Below, one piece after another: positions 6,066-6,268 of a stretch of DNA of 6,268 nucleotides. Within the stretch, counting starts at the first letter, position 1. Each line of letters starts with the position of its first letter. Source of the stretch: Gammaproteobacteria bacterium. Its GTDB lineage: Bacteria; Pseudomonadota; Gammaproteobacteria; SMWH01. The notes under the pieces are model-generated. The model was not told the origin of the DNA. It ran no database searches and saw nothing but the letters and a program-made list of their open reading frames with translations. The stretch lies in contig SMWH01000081.1 in NCBI GenBank assembly GCA_004357005.1, forward strand, positions 1 through 6,268, written 5' to 3'. The translations under genes and the position numbers were made by a program.

Positions 6066-6268
6066 TTACTCGTCGGTGACGTCGACGATCACCGGCTGCC
6101 AGGAGTGATGCTTGTCACCCGTGCACTCGCCGGCGACGTAGTACTTCTTGCCGGCTTCCAGGGTCACGGTGACGGGCCCCGGGCCCTGATCCATGTTGCT
6201 GAACATGGCGCCCGCGGCGAATCCCGCCGTTTCCGGTCCGCAAGCACCTACCGCCGTGAACTCCAGGG
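6066..6268 (-). CDS. Unidentified protein, C-terminal end only (probably exported)
   Basis: A minus-strand frame enters from the right edge and ends with TAA at 6066-6068, giving the last 66 residues. The visible part runs LEFTAVGACGPETAG, then GAMFSNMDQGPGPVTVTLEAGKKYYVAGECTGDKHHSW and QPVIVDVTDE. It has two cysteines about 40 residues apart, alternating beta-strand-like segments and a GKKYYVAGEC strand, which together suggest a small disulfide-stabilised beta-sandwich outside the cytoplasm. The start, signal peptide and length are outside the window. I do not recognise the family and assign no function. Codon use with GC-rich third positions matches the neighbours, and the frame ends just before a REP-like hairpin and the shared terminator, as expected of a real gene. 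Confidence 0.7.
   Translation of the reverse strand, partial: LEFTAVGACGPETAGFAAGAMFSNMDQGPGPVTVTLEAGKKYYVAGECTGDKHHSWQPVIVDVTDE

Overview
The window reads as a piece of a GC-rich gammaproteobacterial chromosome. That guess rests on the base composition, the secreted envelope proteins, and intergenic repeats of REP type (GCCGCTCC hairpins) and of the AGGTAACTGTCCCC type, both common between genes in this class. I could not run a search, so no species is claimed.

Layout, left to right. (1) Positions 2-718, minus strand: the N-terminal 239 residues of an exported outer-membrane beta-barrel protein with a coiled coil after its signal peptide; it runs off the left edge. (2) Positions 817-1161, minus strand: a small one-helix membrane protein with an HxxxH...CxxC metal-ligand-like motif, 98 nt upstream of the barrel gene and in the same direction. 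The two look like one envelope unit with a possible metal link. (3) Positions 1162-1395: a divergent intergenic region holding one repeat copy. (4) Positions 1396-4491 and 4491-5819, plus strand: two secreted amidohydrolase-superfamily genes overlapping by one base (TAATG). The first encodes two amidohydrolase barrels in one chain of 1031 residues, the second a single barrel of 442 residues. (5) Positions 5820-6065: a repeat-rich convergent junction with a perfect 20-bp inverted repeat, a strong bidirectional terminator hairpin and REP-like units. (6) Positions 6066-6268, minus strand: the C-terminal end of an unidentified protein with two cysteines.

The most notable point is the pattern of active-site residues in the amidohydrolase pair. 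Of three homologous barrels, only the second half of the large protein keeps the HxH motif and the other expected metal ligands. The first half has lost all of them. The separate small protein has lost HxH but keeps one histidine and the aspartate. The operon therefore seems to make one competent metallohydrolase barrel together with two degenerate partners, all directed to the periplasm. This suggests a multi-barrel complex in which the degenerate barrels are structural or regulatory. The substrate cannot be read from the sequence. Otherwise the window looks like ordinary chromosomal sequence; I see no CRISPR array, prophage, transposase gene, tRNA or rRNA.
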